DNA of 64,000 bases from JAQBQB01 sp963846925. GTDB taxonomy: Bacteria; Gemmatimonadota; Gemmatimonadetes; Gemmatimonadales; Gemmatimonadaceae. A program made the translations under genes and the position numbers. The first letter of the stretch is position 1, and each line of letters opens with the position of its first letter. A model generated the notes under the pieces. It had not been told where the DNA came from. It saw only the letters and a list, made by a program, of their open reading frames with translations, and ran no database searches. Location of the stretch: the NCBI GenBank assembly GCA_963846925.1, contig CAWJXW010000001.1, positions 62,001-126,000 of the forward strand. Reading direction: 5' to 3'. Positions 38,168 through 49,025 of this stretch are shown here, one piece after another.

Positions 38168-38244
38168 GCTGACACCAAACGGTGAATACCGGCGCGATTC
38201 TGATGGTACGCGCTCATTCAGAGGGAGGTATCGTGTCCGCGGAA

Positions 38245-38620
38245 ATGGGGACCTTCCGAGTATCCATCGAACTGGAGAGCGCGACTCAGCCTGGGACGCC
38301 GCGTTCCGCTGAGCGACGTCCTCGTCGACACGGGCGCCGAGCTCTCGTGGATACCGGGCGCCGTTCTCGACAGCCTCGGAATCGAACGGAAGAAAGTCTG
38401 GCGGTTTCGTCAGGCCGACGGCACGGTCGTCGAGCGATCGACGGGGTATGTGATCGTGCACGCGTCGGGCACCGAGACCACCGATGAAGTGGTGTTCGGC
38501 GAGCCGCGAGATCTCACACTACTCGGCGCGCGAACGCTCGAAGGGTTGAACCTGCGGGTCGAGCCCGCGACGAAACGCCTCGTGGATGCTGGGCCGGCGC
38601 CGGCGGCAGTCGCGGCGTAA
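38245..38620 (+). CDS. Retropepsin-like aspartic protease family protein (one frameshift)
   Basis: A small protein of about 125 residues beginning MGTFRVSIELE in frame 1 and, after a break near 38285, continuing in frame 2 as VPLSDVLVDTGAELSWIPGA to the TAA. VDTGAELSWIP is the active-site D-T-G motif of retropepsin-type (clan AA) proteases, and LLGARTLEGLNLRVEP matches the second conserved Gly-containing strand. Such single-lobe proteins act as dimers; bacterial members are often annotated only as aspartyl protease family. Hydrolytic activity and target are unknown. It stands alone after the EF-G-like terminator. Confidence 0.75.
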
Positions 38621-38823
38621 GAGGCGGGACTGGGCGGTGCGTTTTGGAGCAGCTGTTGTAGCGAAACGCACCGACGACCCTTCGCATTGAACGCACTGGG
38701 TCGCGCTAAGTCGCCGATGGCGCACGTGTTGCCCGACAACTGGCCGTCGCGAAGCACGAGTCCTATCTTGGGCCGCGGCGCCTCCGCCCGCCTCTCGCTA
38801 CCCGGCCCCCCCCATCCTCGGCC

Positions 38824-40579
38824 GTGCGACCACGAATTCCGCGTTCCCTGCGTTCGCGACTTCTCCTGCTGTTCGCCGCTCTGGCGGTCGGCCCGCTGGC
38901 GACGGTCGGCATTCTCGACTACCTCCGTTCCGAGCGTCTCGTTGAGCGGCTGGTGATCACCCAGACGGACACCGTCGCGCATCGCGCGGCGAAGGTCGTC
39001 TCCGATCGATACGCGCTCGTCACGTCCGACGTCCTGCTGTTCAGCGAGAACGCCGAGGTTCAGCGATGGCTCGGCGACCTCACCCGCGGTGATTCGGCAG
39101 CGATCAGGGTCGCGCGCGCGGCGGTCGACGAGTATTTGCGCAGCGTTTGGCGCCTCGCCGAGAACACCTATTCCTCGGCCGAGTTGCGCGACACCGCGGG
39201 AGCGATTCTCTGGCGCGCGGCCGGCGACGCGGCACGCGATCCAGCTGACCAAGAGCTCGTCATCACGGAGCCGATGCGTGAGATTCGCACGGGTCGCGTC
39301 GTCGGCTCCGTGGTGCTCACGCCCAGGCGGGACGTGCTCTGGTCGCGCGAAGCATTGGGGCCGTCGTTCGGCCGAACCGGCTACGGCGCGATCATCGACC
39401 GACGGGCGAACCGCGTGCTCGCGCATCCTTCCGCGTCGGTTGTCTTCAAGTCGCCCCGCGAGTTGTTTGGAAAGGATTGGCCAAGCGACTCGACCCGGCT
39501 CGCGGAACGGTCCGGCTGGCTCACGTATCGCGAACGCGACTCGCTTCGTACCGCATCGTTCGTGAGCCTGACGTCGCCACCGTGGACCATTCTTTCATCG
39601 AGCACCGTCGGGGAGTTTGCCGACGGGTTTCTCCGCGCCCGACGCTCGGATATCGCGCTGCTCGTGTTGCTGATCGGAGCGGTCGCCCTCGCGTTCGTGT
39701 TTTTCATCACGAGGGCCACGCGTTCGCTGGAGGAGCTCACCCGCGCCGCCGCCGCGGTCGGACGCGGCGACCTCTCGCCTCCGCTGCCGCCGGCCGGTCC
39801 CGACGAAGTGGGGACGCTGAGCGGCGCGTTCTCCGACATGACATCGCGCATCGGCTCGATGATGCGCGAGGTCGAAGTGAGCCGGCAGCTCGCGGTTCTC
39901 GGCGAGTTCGCCGCGCAGCTGTCGCACGAGGTGAGAAACCCGCTCACGTCGCTCAAGCTGGACCTCCAAGGTCTGCAACGGCAGGTACGCTCGGGCGCTC
40001 TTCCGATCTCGGCGGCGGAGTCGGTCGAGTCGAGCCTGCGCGAGGTGAATCGCCTCGACTCGGTCGTGAGCGGCGTGCTCGAGCTCGCACACCGCCCGAC
40101 GCCGACGCGGATGTCGTTCTGTCTGAACGAGGTCGTCGATCACACGCTGACTACGTTGAGCACGCAATTGTCGTCAGCGCGGCATTCGTGGTGGAACGAC
40201 ATGATCGCGACGCCGCTGCCGCGGCTGGAGGGCGATCCGGAACTCCTCTCCGGGATGGTGATGAATCTTCTGATCAACGCGTCCGACGTGCAGCCCAAGG
40301 GCGGACGAGTCGGCGTCTTCATCGAGCCGCGCGACGAGGAAACCGGTACAGCGTGGGTCGATCTCACCGTCGCCGACGATGGTCCTGGCATTCCGCCGGC
40401 CAGCGCGACGAGGTGTTCCGGCCATTCTACACGACGCGGCACGACGGCACCGGGTTCGGTTTCGCGCTGGCTCTGCGCGACCGCGCGCGACCACGGCGGA
40501 CACATCGTCTGTGAAGGCGCCGCACGACGGCTTCACCGGCGCGGCGTTCGTCGTCTCGTTGCCGGCGCTGCCGGCATGA
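38824..40579 (+). CDS. Sensor histidine kinase with extracytoplasmic domain and HAMP (3' part frameshifted)
   Basis: A membrane sensor kinase of about 585 residues, GTG start. TM1 is near 10-30, a periplasmic Cache-like domain spans about 35-265, and TM2 (IALLVLLIGAVALAFVFFIT) is followed by a HAMP linker (LEELTRAAAAVGRGDLSPPL). The HisKA box is QLSHEVRNPLTSLKLDL with H368. The ATPase domain has MVMNLLINASDVQPKGG (N box) and VADDGPGIPP (G1); indels near 40405 and 40460 move the frame to VFRPFYTTRHDGTGFG (F/G2) and to GGHIVCEGAPHDGF. Its stop overlaps the regulator ATG by 4 bases, so it phosphorylates the adjacent NtrC-type protein. The stimulus is unknown. Confidence 0.85.
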
Positions 40580-41981
40580 GTCACCACGTGTTGGTGGTCG
40601 ACGACGAACGGTCGATCCGTGACAGCTTGGTGCGACAGCTCGCGCCACTCGGCTACGAGGGCGCCGCGGCGGAAAGCGCCGAACAGGCGATGGGCGCGCT
40701 GCACGAGCTAGACCCGGCCGTCGTCATCACCGACGTTCGTATGCGCGGGCGCGAGCGGTCTCGAGCTGCTGTCGTGGATTCGCGAGCGCGCGCCGGACGT
40801 CGACGTCATCGTCATGACCGCGCACCAGGACATGAATACCGCGCTGGCGGCGATGAAAGCCGGCGCATACGACTATCTCGTCAAAGCCGTTGGATCTGGA
40901 CCAGATCGAGCTCGTACTGGCCCGCTGTTTCCGCGATCGCACGTTGCGGCCGCCGCGTGCGCCACCTGGCGAGTGAAGCCGCCGAGCCCTATGAGCTGCG
41001 CCGTCTCGTCGGGCGCGACCCGCGAATGATCGAGGTCTCCAAGCTCATCGCAAGCGTGGCGTCGACTCGAACGCCGGTGCTCGTGCGCGGCGAGACCGGC
41101 ACGGGCAAGGAAGTCGTCGCGCGCGGCGATTCATTACAACTCCGACGTCGGCCGAAGAGCCGTTCGTCGCCGTCAATTGCACCGCGGTACCGGAGCCGTT
41201 GCTCGAGTCGGAGCTCTTTGGCCACGTGCGTGGCGCGTTCACGGGGGCGAGGAACGACCGCAAGGGGCGGTTCGAGGTCGCGGGCGACCGGAACCGTTTT
41301 TCTCGACGAGATCGGCGACGTCAGTCACGGCCTTTCAGTCGAAGCTGCTTCGCGTTCTGCAGGACGGCGAGTTCTATCCAGTCGGCGCCGAGCGGCCGCG
41401 GCGCACCGACGGCGCGCGTGATTGCGGCGACGCACTGCCCGCTCGAGCAACTCGTGCGCGAGGGCGCTTTTCGCGAAGACCTCTACTTTCGGCTGCGCGT
41501 CGTCGAGATCGCAATCCCGCCGCTTCGTGAGCGCCGCGGCGACGTGCGGGTGCTCGCCGAAAAGCTCCTGGTCGCGTTCCGCCGACAACGCTGCACAAGC
41601 CGGGTGCGTTCATTCCGGAGGACGTGATGCGCATGCTCGAGGCCGTACGACTGGCCGGGCAACGTGCGCGAGCTCGAGAACGCACTCACGCGCGCACTCG
41701 TCCTGGCGCGGACGCCGGCACTCTCACGCGAGCATTTCGCTCTCGACGGCGAGCTGCTGGGCGGGGCGAAGCCGGCGACCTTGGATGTGGACGACGTCTC
41801 TCTCTCCTCGATCGTGCGGGCTCACGTCGAGCGCGTGTTGGCGTCAGCGGGCGGAAACAAGACGCACGCTGCTCGCCTACTCCGGATCTCTCGGCAGCGA
41901 CTGGATCGAATCCTCAATCGGGACGACGAAGAAGCGAATGGTGCGGGACGCACCGATGAGCGGAATGGAATGAACCAGTGA
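40576..41981 (+). CDS. NtrC-family sigma-54-dependent response regulator (frameshifted)
   Basis: Partner of the histidine kinase, about 465 residues. The receiver has VLVVDDERSIRDSL, AVVITDVRMRG (phospho-Asp) and VIVMTAHQDMNTALAAMKAG. The AAA+ domain keeps VLVRGETGTGKEVVAR (Walker A), ESELFGHVRGAFTGARNDRK with the sigma-54-contacting GAFTGA loop, VFLDEIGDVS (Walker B) and REDLYFRLRVVEIAIPPLRER. The C terminus is a Fis-type helix-turn-helix (GGNKTHAARLLRISRQRLDR). Single-base indels near 40752, 40873, 41125, 41150, 41305 and others break the frame; several are clear one-base insertions. It should activate sigma-54 promoters, and the lipoprotein gene 126 bp downstream is an obvious candidate target. 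Confidence 0.85.
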
Positions 41982-42107
41982 GTGCGTAGCTCGCTGCACG
42001 CGTCGCCCACCGAAGCGCTGATGGTACCGTGGGTTGGCTTCAGGCGGCCGATCGGCACGCGGATTGACACATGGGTTCGGCATCCTCACCTCCTCGGGAG
42101 CTTCGCG

Positions 42108-42924
42108 ATGCTGCGCACCCGTTCCAGTTCGATTTTCGCCGCGGTCCACGGTTTGGCTGGCTTGGCACTGCTGCTCACGGCGTGCGCCGATGGCGTCGAC
42201 ACCGGCGCGCCCATCGGCGTCGGACAGGTTACGATGGACCGCGGAGGCGGTCATGGTGGGCTGCCGACCTGCAGCGGTAAGGAGCGACTGTGCCGCTGGA
42301 CCTGGCATCTGCACTGGCGAAGATGGCACGGCGACGGTTGGGCCGACAGTCATTGCGGACCATTCCAGCGGAGTGTCGAGTGATGGCCGTGGATCGTACA
42401 TCCAGGGCACCGATGCGGTGGCACACAGTGTCGTCATGTGGCTAGCGACTCTCGAATTTGAGAAGTCCAGCAAGAGCGTCAAGCACCCGCGCAAGTTCAC
42501 GGTGAATTTGAATAATCCGGTTCCGGGCGGCGGAGGCGTTCCGCTGGGCACCATCACCGATGGAAACGACAACCAGATCGAAACCCAGTGGTATCGAGCG
42601 GGTGACGCACGCCAAAACCTGCACAACATCGCGGTCGGTCAGACGGTGACGGCGCAGCAGATCGACGTGACATTTCACATCAACGGCCGCTTTCACATTC
42701 TGCAAATGGGTCCGCAGCCGTACGGGCACTGCCACTCGGCGCCGACTGCAGTATTCGGCACTGGGACGTCGTCGGGAACCATTTTCCGCGCGAGCGAGAC
42801 GAAATGGGTGATAGATCTTCCCGCGGGAAGCGTGGGCCGTCTCTTCGATCTCTACAACACCGACCAATACGCGGTTGACAAAGGCCTCTACTACACTCAG
42901 CTGCATCTCGAGATCGGTAACTAA
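42108..42924 (+). CDS. Secreted lipoprotein, copy 1 of a duplicated unknown family (one frameshift)
   Basis: A roughly 270-residue lipoprotein starting MLRTRSSSIFAAVHGLAGLA with lipobox LTAC; GGGAG precedes the ATG. Frame 3 gives the N terminus to about 42280, then frame 1 runs to the stop. The mature region contains SSGVSSDGRGSYIQGTDAVA, FTVNLNNPVPGGGGVPLG, VGQTVTAQQIDVTFHINGRF, ILQMGPQPYGHCH, GTGTSSGTIFRASETKWVID and LPAGSVGRLFDLYNTDQYAV. The protein at 45059-45852 shares most of this region, so the two are paralogues. I do not recognise the domain; the regular beta-type pattern and lipid anchor suggest a surface or periplasmic binding role. It follows the NtrC-type regulator. Confidence 0.75.
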
Positions 42925-42972
42925 CGGGCTCTGAGGCCGCGGAAGGAGTTCTCTAAGGAGCTCTCCAATAGA

Positions 42973-43008
42973 AAGCGCGCGAATCAACCTCTAGCCGTGA
43001 TCGGCCTC
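42973..43008 (+). pseudogene. Remnant of a lipoprotein gene 5' end
   Basis: The bases around GAATCAACCTCTAGCCGTGA and TCGGCCT closely match 45064-45099, the start of the second lipoprotein gene (GAATCAAGAATCTAGCCGTGA, split here for length, then TCGGCCT). Here no gene follows. This is a leftover of a further copy and marks a duplication or deletion junction. Confidence 0.6.
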
Positions 43009-43057
43009 ACCAAGTAGTCGCCAACCGATCATCAAAGTTCGGAACCCCGGGTTTCCC

Positions 43058-44994
43058 ATGAATCGCACCTACCATTTGGCGGCGCTCGTCGCGCTGAACG
43101 CGTCTTCCGCTCGATGTCTCGCTCAGGCGTCGTCGAGTCTCCCGGTCATTCGGCCGAAAGTCACGGAGCTTGGAGAATTCCGCGACACAACGCTGAACGG
43201 ATCGCTCATGCCGCAGGAAGCAGCTCTCTCCCCGCGCGGCTCGCTCATCGCGTACAACACCCAGAACGATCTTCGCATCTGGAACGTGGCCACGCACTCG
43301 AGCCGTGTCGTGCTCAAAGGGTGGTCCGCAGACATCCGCTGGTCGCCTACTGGTGACGCGATTGCGTTTACCCATGAAGGCCAGGGTTCGCATGATCCGA
43401 TCTGGATGCTCCGCTTGAATCCCGTCACAGGCGAGTCGATTGGATCGCCACAGCGGGTGAGTGGCGCTACCACGGGATTTGCGCCGCAGTTCTCACCGGA
43501 TGGCAAATCGATCGCGTTCCGCCGGCTGGATTCGGGCGAGCATTTCTCCCTCGTGGTAGTTCCCCAGTCAGGCGGAACGGAGCGGGTGCTGGCATCCGGT
43601 TACGGCATGGGGAAGCTGCGCTGGGCCGTGGATGGCAGCGCCATCTACTACGTGTCCTCCAGGACTCGAGCAAGGACGAAGGCGATGCTGAGCAGAGTCT
43701 CGGTGAACGGCGGATCGCCGCAGTTCGTGAGCGATGTCACACGTGGAAACACTGCGCGGGCGCTCAGCGCGGACAATCGCGTGGTAATGCTTCCCGGAGG
43801 AGGCGGTCGGCGGAGAGCCGGCTGTGCGGATCGGCGACCTCACAGGGCGCGCCCTGGCAACGCTGTCCATCCCCACCGGCGTGGGGGTTGGGGACTGGTC
43901 CGGCGAGTATCGTCAAGCCGGCGTCCTTGAGACGCACTCGCGCGCGCTACGTATCGTCAACGTCGCGGACGGGAAGAGTCGAGAACTGATCGACTCGACG
44001 GCCGACGTGCAGCAGGTGGCGTGGTTCGAGGACAACCGGCGCATCGCGGCGATCGTGTTCTATGACAGAACTGGTATGCTGGTGACGTTGAACGCCGACG
44101 GGACCGGCATGCGGAAGATCCCGCTTGCCTCGCAACCCTCCTGGAGCACGCTCCTCAACGCCCCCCCGGTCGAGAAACTACGTGTGTCGCCGGACGGACG
44201 GTATGCCGTGTATCTACGGGCATGGCCGCGAACTAGGCGGCAGTTCATTGGAACTCGTGGACCTCTCCACCGGCAAGCAGCAGACGCTCGCGCGTGCTCG
44301 GGCGATAATGCAACCGTTTTGGCGTCGCGACTCGCGAACTATCCGTTACATGCGGATAGCAGAAGCAGCGCAGACAGATCCGAACTGGTTGAGCGCGCAC
44401 GACGTGTCACTCGACGGAACCGACAAGTTCGTTCGCAGCTTCGCCAAGTCGCAGTATCCGAATGGGACCTGGCTGATGGGCGAGAACTACGTAAGCAACT
44501 TCAATAACGACAAGTACACACTGGCGCGGCTCGACGGCAATCCCGATCAGGTTCTGCTGCGCGGCCGCATCCCAAGCCCCGGTGCCGATATCCCCCGACG
44601 GTCGCACCGTCGCGGTGAGCGTGGGCACGCCGGAGTCCGAGCATCGGGCACGCAGCCTCATTCTACTCTCGGTTTCCGACGGTACTCAGCGCACCGTGGA
44701 TCTGCCGTTCGCGGAAGCCGGCTGCGGGCCTTCTCGCTCGATGGGCGATACGTGTACTGCAAGGGACGCGAGGCAGACACCGGTCCGCAAACGCTGTACG
44801 AAGTCCCGGTGGACGGATCGAAGCCGCGTGTCGTGGCGCGGAGCGACTCGAGAGAAGTCCGAGGGGCGATTGCGCTGTCGCCGGACGGCAAGAGGATGCT
44901 GGAAACGGTTGCCGGCGTGCGGCGCGCGGCGTTCGTCAGCCTCGACTTCACCGACGGGATGACGCGACTGCTCTCGTCCTCCGCAAAGCCATGA
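43058..44994 (+). CDS. Secreted WD40-like (PD40/TolB-type) beta-propeller protein, copy A (frameshifted)
   Basis: A roughly 645-residue exported propeller. The N terminus MNRTYHLAALVALNASSARC-LAQA is a signal peptide. PD40-type blades recur: AALSPRGSLIAYNTQNDLRIW, split as SPRGSLIAYN; RWSPTGDAIAFTHEG, QFSPDGKSIAFRRLD, LRVSPDGRYAVYL, ISPDGRTVAVSVG, FSLDGRYVYCKGR and LSPDGKRMLETVAG. Breaks lie near 43800, 44215, 44585 and 44730. Related propellers form the N-terminal part of S9 peptidases and TolB, but no peptidase domain follows here. It sits directly after lipoprotein copy 1 and is repeated as a more damaged copy at 46078-48024. Confidence 0.78.
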
Positions 44995-45058
44995 GGCATC
45001 ACCGCTGCTCTCCTACTCACATCGAAAACGAACATCCACTCGAAGACGGAGTTCCGTC

Positions 45059-45852
45059 ATGCAGAGCGTGAGAATCAAGAATCTAGCCGTGATCGGCCTT
45101 GGCCTCTTCGTCGTTATCGGATGTGCAAGCATGGCCGGTGGAGGCGGCGGGTTGCGGAGTTGCAGTGGTGCGAGCAACGCGCTCCCAATTCGACGCCTGC
45201 GATAGTTGTCCGAACGGCTCCGGAGTCTGTGTTCTGCACCTTTCCAGATACAACGGCGTCTCTCGGGCCGACCGCTATTTCTGATCTTTCTGACGGCGTG
45301 TCGAGCGATGGTCGCGGACTATACATCCAAGGCACTGAGGGAGTGGTGGCGAGCGCCGTGGATAATGCCGCGAGACTCACGCTCTACAAAAACAAGGAGG
45401 GCACAAAGAACCCACGCCAGCTCAAGGTGAATTTGAATAATCCGGTTCCTGGTGGCGGAGGCGTCCCACTGGGAATCATCACAGATGGCAGTAGCAACGG
45501 ACTCCATACGCAATGGCACAAGGTCGGGAATGCTCTCCAGAACTTGAATAACATCCGAGTCGGCCAGACCGTGACGGCGGCTCAAATGAACGTCACATTC
45601 AACATCAATGGACACAAGCACCTCCTGCAAATGGGACCGCAGGCGAACGGGCATTGTCACGTGGGTGCGAACCTTGTGAATGGCACCGGAACCTCCTCGG
45701 GAACGATTTACCGGGCAAGCAAGACGAAATGGGCGATAGACCTTCCGGCGGGAAGTGTGGGCCGACTTTTCAACATTGACAACAACGACTGGGAACACGC
45801 AGCGGATAAGGGCCTGTACTACGTTCACCTTCACTACGAGATCGGCAACTAA
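45059..45852 (+). CDS. Secreted lipoprotein, copy 2 of the duplicated unknown family (frameshifted)
   Basis: Paralogue of the gene at 42108. It starts MQSVRIKNLAVIGLGLFVVI with lipobox VIGC in frame 2, passes through frame 3 (ACDSCPNGSGVC) and then frame 1 to the stop. Shared blocks are SDGVSSDGRGLYIQGTEGV, LKVNLNNPVPGGGGVPLG, VGQTVTAAQMNVTFNINGHK, LLQMGPQANGHCH, GTGTSSGTIYRASKTKWAID and LPAGSVGRLFNIDNNDWEHA. The Cys cluster after the signal (CSG, CDSCPNGSGVC) is also hinted at in copy 1 (CSG, DCAAGPGIC), so disulphides are possible. Both copies break in the same Cys-rich region, perhaps because it is hard to sequence. Function unknown. Confidence 0.75.
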
Positions 45853-45862
45853 CGGGCTCGAA

Positions 45863-45949
45863 GTATTTCGACAGCGACTCGACCGGATGCTCGAACGGGA
45901 GGACGACGAGAGTGGTGCGAACTGCACCGCCGATCGTAGCGGGGCGTAG
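45863..45949 (+). pseudogene. Remnant of an NtrC-type regulator C terminus
   Basis: Directly after lipoprotein copy 2 the frame reads FRQRLDRMLEREDDESGANC and ends at TAG. This mirrors the end of the sigma-54 regulator at 41890-41981 (SRQRLDRILNRDDEEANGAG). Only the last helix of the Fis-type domain is left. It shows that the duplicated segment once included the regulator's 3' end. Confidence 0.65.
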
Positions 45950-46077
45950 CAGCGGCAAAGTGGTACTGACGCCCGACAACTCTCAACTAGCGATGGCCCT
46001 TTCGATTACACGAGAATGAGTGCGAGGCATGCGCATTGATGATGGAGCGCCATGACACTCCCCCTCTGTGAGGCTCT

Positions 46078-48024
46078 ATGTGGCGCGCACGTCTCCTCAG
46101 CACCGTCACCGTTCTTTCTCTCGCCGCAACGCGCACTGTGATCGCGCAGCGCGACGACGAGCGACCGGCAAGAACTTTCACGAGATCATCTCGCTCGATA
46201 GCGTGGAGTTCCGTGGGTTCGTCGTGTCTCCGGATGGCCGCTGGCTACCATCGGCACTGTTTGCAGCTTGACGGCGTGTAGCACCCCATGGGGTGGCCAG
46301 GACGGGATCTGGATCATGCCCTCCGACGGCCACACGAAGCCCACTAGACTCCTATCGGCCGGATACAAGGATAGGTCCGGGTCTGGTTTCCCAGCGGCGA
46401 TCGTCTGGCCTTCGTGTCGGATCGCGTGTCGCGCGACGGATCGCAAAGCCGTACGCGATGACGGGGCGCGATCGACACGAAGACGGGTCAGGCTGCGGCG
46501 CCACGCGTCAGATTCCGACCGGCGAGACGCGGTTGTCGGACAATTCTCGCCCGACGGAAAGTGGGTGACATACGGCGTTCCGGCGCGGACGCGATCAAGG
46601 TCGTGCCGGCGACCGGCGGAGCGTCCCGTACTCTGGTGAAGATGGAGAGGGCTGGCGCCACGTTCATATGGTCGCGCGATGGAAAGACGCTTTACTTCGG
46701 AGTTCGCGTGAGGCCTGCTCCGCCGGCGCTGGGTGGCGTGTGGTCCAAGGTGAGTGTCACGGCGGCGCGGAACGCGCGCATACCTGAACGGCAACTGCGG
46801 TGTCCCTACGGCGCAAACCGAATGCACGTGTCTAGTTCCACGCAGCGCTGCCGAAGGACGGGCGATCAAGCGCGTTGAATTGTACGACGCGAAGGAGCGG
46901 CTGGTCGGTGCGATCGATCTGAAGGGCAATATGAGCCTCTCTTCCCTCGCGGTGCGTCTGGCGGGACGTACGCAACGACGTCCAACAAGCGAGAGGAGAA
47001 TTCTCTGCTGACGCTGGACGGCGGGAGCACGCGAACGACTTGCGCATCGCTGGATGCATGGGTCGACGGCTGGGTCGACAACTCGACGTCACCAGCGATG
47101 GTACGGACTCGAGGGGCCGGAACATCGACGCCACGCTCGACACGACCGGCCACGAGGGTCACCACGTGGCACTCCCAGCCGGCGCTGGGGGGTGTTGTGG
47201 ATGGCAAGGAGTAGTAGGGGGTGCCGTGACCTTTTGGCCCGCGACACCTACGGCAAAACGCGGCGATCCGACGCCGATCTACATCGCCGACGCGCGCACC
47301 GGCGCCGTCAAAGAACTGGCCGCGAACGCGATCTATGGTTGCCTCGTATGGCCGCGGAGGCTTCTACAGTGACGGCGATCGATTTCTCGTCACGATCCCG
47401 AACGGTCAAAAGGTCGAGCTTCGCGGGTTCACAGCGGACGGACGATCGACGCTGCTTCGCGCGCTTCGCCAAATCCGACAGCTTGGTGACGACTGCGGTG
47501 AACGGCGATCTCGTAGCGTGGGCGATCCGCTTCACACGACTCGGTGACCATATTCGCCGCCCGCGGCCCGACCGGCCGACCGCACAGACTCACCGCGCAG
47601 CGATCAAAACCCGGGAGATTCTTCCAGATCGCGTGGTCGTTCGACGCAACCATGCTCGCGATCACCGGCCTGACAGCCGAGCCCCCGCTGTCCGTGATTC
47701 ACGTCGACGAGGCGGGTGCGCCGACGCGGAGCGCCCGTGATCCTCAACGCGCACGCGACGGAACCCTGGACGCTGCGGTGGACTCCCGACAATCGGTCGG
47801 TGGTGGTGACCGCAATTCCCGCTGGCGCGCGGGACGAGGTAGTGGTGCGCGTGCCGGTCGACCCAAAGGAGCCTCCGGCCTTCTACGGCAGAAATGACGA
47901 ATGGTTGTTCGTGTCGCCCGATGGAAAGCACGTCGCCTATCCGGCGGTTCGCACGCTCGGCACGACGATCTGGCGGGTCGACTTCGTGCCTCCGGGAAAA
48001 GTCGAGTTGACTGGAAAACCGTGA
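46078..48024 (+). CDS. Secreted WD40-like beta-propeller protein, copy B (heavily frameshifted)
   Basis: Second copy of the PD40-type propeller. It begins MWRARLLSTVTVLSLAATR with a signal peptide, then VEFRGFVVSPDGRWL in another frame. Other recognisable pieces are WGGQDGIWIMPSDGHTKPTR, IKVVPATGGASRTLVKMERA, FIWSRDGKTLYFGVRV, PIYIADARTGAVKELA, WTLRWTPDNRSVVVTAIPAG and WLFVSPDGKHVAYPAVRTLG. At least ten frame changes are needed, more than in copy A, so true decay cannot be excluded. The last 110 residues before the stop are clean. Function is unknown; it probably acts outside the cytoplasm with the paired lipoprotein. Confidence 0.65.
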
Positions 48025-48129
48025 ACTGCAAACCGACTGCGCAGTTCTCCGGTGGTGCGTGGTCGGTCACGCGCATGAGGGGGCACGAGCGGCGCCGGCT
48101 GCAGCCGTGGCGTAGCTCAGCCGCCGGCC

Positions 48130-48453
48130 TCACGCACTGAGCGCCTTCCGCACCGCTCCAACGATCCGTTGCGCCGCTGCGACCGCGGCGCGACCGGTCG
48201 CTTCGTCGGGGATGGCCACGTCCCCCGGATAGCGAACCTCGACCGCGTACGGCTCCAGAAGCTCGGCATCACCAAGTAGGTGCAAAAGCGGGTAGCCGAG
48301 TCCTCCCAATCGCTGGATGAGCTCGGACAGCTTGTGCGTTTGCGGCGGCCGGGTGTGCTGGACGATGAAGAGTACTTTCAGATGCTTTTCGGCAAATTGC
48401 TGAGCGTGAAACGCGACAGCAGTCCATGAAGTCGGATGAGGGCTGTCGAGCAT
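48130..48453 (-). CDS. HEPN-domain protein (likely toxin of a HEPN/MNT pair)
   Basis: A small helical protein. The frame is open further upstream, to about 48530 (ITDWLARAAEDAGAIDG), which is typical HEPN N terminus, but no start codon is seen there, so an indel probably hides the true start. Motifs are WTAVAFHAQQFAEKHLKVLF and TRPPQTHKLSELI, containing the R-x4-H motif that forms the RNase site in active HEPN toxins. It lies just downstream of an MNT nucleotidyltransferase gene on the same strand. In characterised HEPN/MNT systems the MNT protein neutralises the HEPN RNase by AMP transfer. Confidence 0.75.
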   Translation of the reverse strand: MLDSPHPTSWTAVAFHAQQFAEKHLKVLFIVQHTRPPQTHKLSELIQRLGGLGYPLLHLLGDAELLEPYAVEVRYPGDVAIPDEATGRAAVAAAQRIVGAVRKALSA

Positions 48454-48564
48454 CCCGTCGATGGCGCCCGCGTCCTCCGCGGCGCGTGCCAGCCAATCGG
48501 TGATGGACGGAAACGGCTCGTTCTCCCGGACGGCTCCCGGAGGCGTGGCCGAAGCGCCTGATTG

Positions 48565-48916
48565 TCGCAGCCGGCTGGATAGAGGATGATGCCGTCACGA
48601 GCGATCTCCCAATCCATGTAGCCCGGATCGTCGCGCTTCTGCTCGATCTCCCCGGGGGCGCGAATGAGGATATCAGTGGCGGCACCGTTCTTCGCTTGGC
48701 GGAGTGCTGCCGATACGCGGCCGTAGGTCACGTAATAGTCTGCACGTTCGAACTCGGAGTCACGACGAGATCGTAGTCGCTGTCCGGCCGCGCATCGCCT
48801 CGCGCGCGACTCCCGAACAGGATCACGCGCGACGGCTGCACACCCGCCACGATGGCTTGGACAATCGCGCGCAGCCGTTCGTCCTGGCCCGGCGCCCCGA
48901 CCAATCGCTCGATCAT
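48565..48916 (-). CDS. MNT-family minimal nucleotidyltransferase (likely antitoxin; frameshifted)
   Basis: A minimal nucleotidyltransferase of about 117 residues starting MIERLVGAPGQDERLRAIVQ (another ATG lies at 48961). The active-site motif GSX10DXD is complete: GSRARGDARPDSDYD, preceded by RVILFG. After a one-base break near 48755 it continues as EFERADYYVTYGRVSAALRQ, DILIRAPGEIEQKRDDPGYM and DWEIARDGIILYPAG, where the family often ends. The end coordinate is approximate. It precedes the HEPN gene in the usual MNT-then-HEPN order for one of the two known arrangements. It would act as antitoxin by adenylylating the HEPN protein. Confidence 0.72.
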
Positions 48917-49025
48917 TCTGCACGATACGCTCGGCTCGCCGGTCGAGACAACCCATTTCAATTCCGCCCAAAGCGAGACGGCGCGCCTGATCGGCGCGCC
49001 GTCGTTTCATCACGTCGATCGCGGG

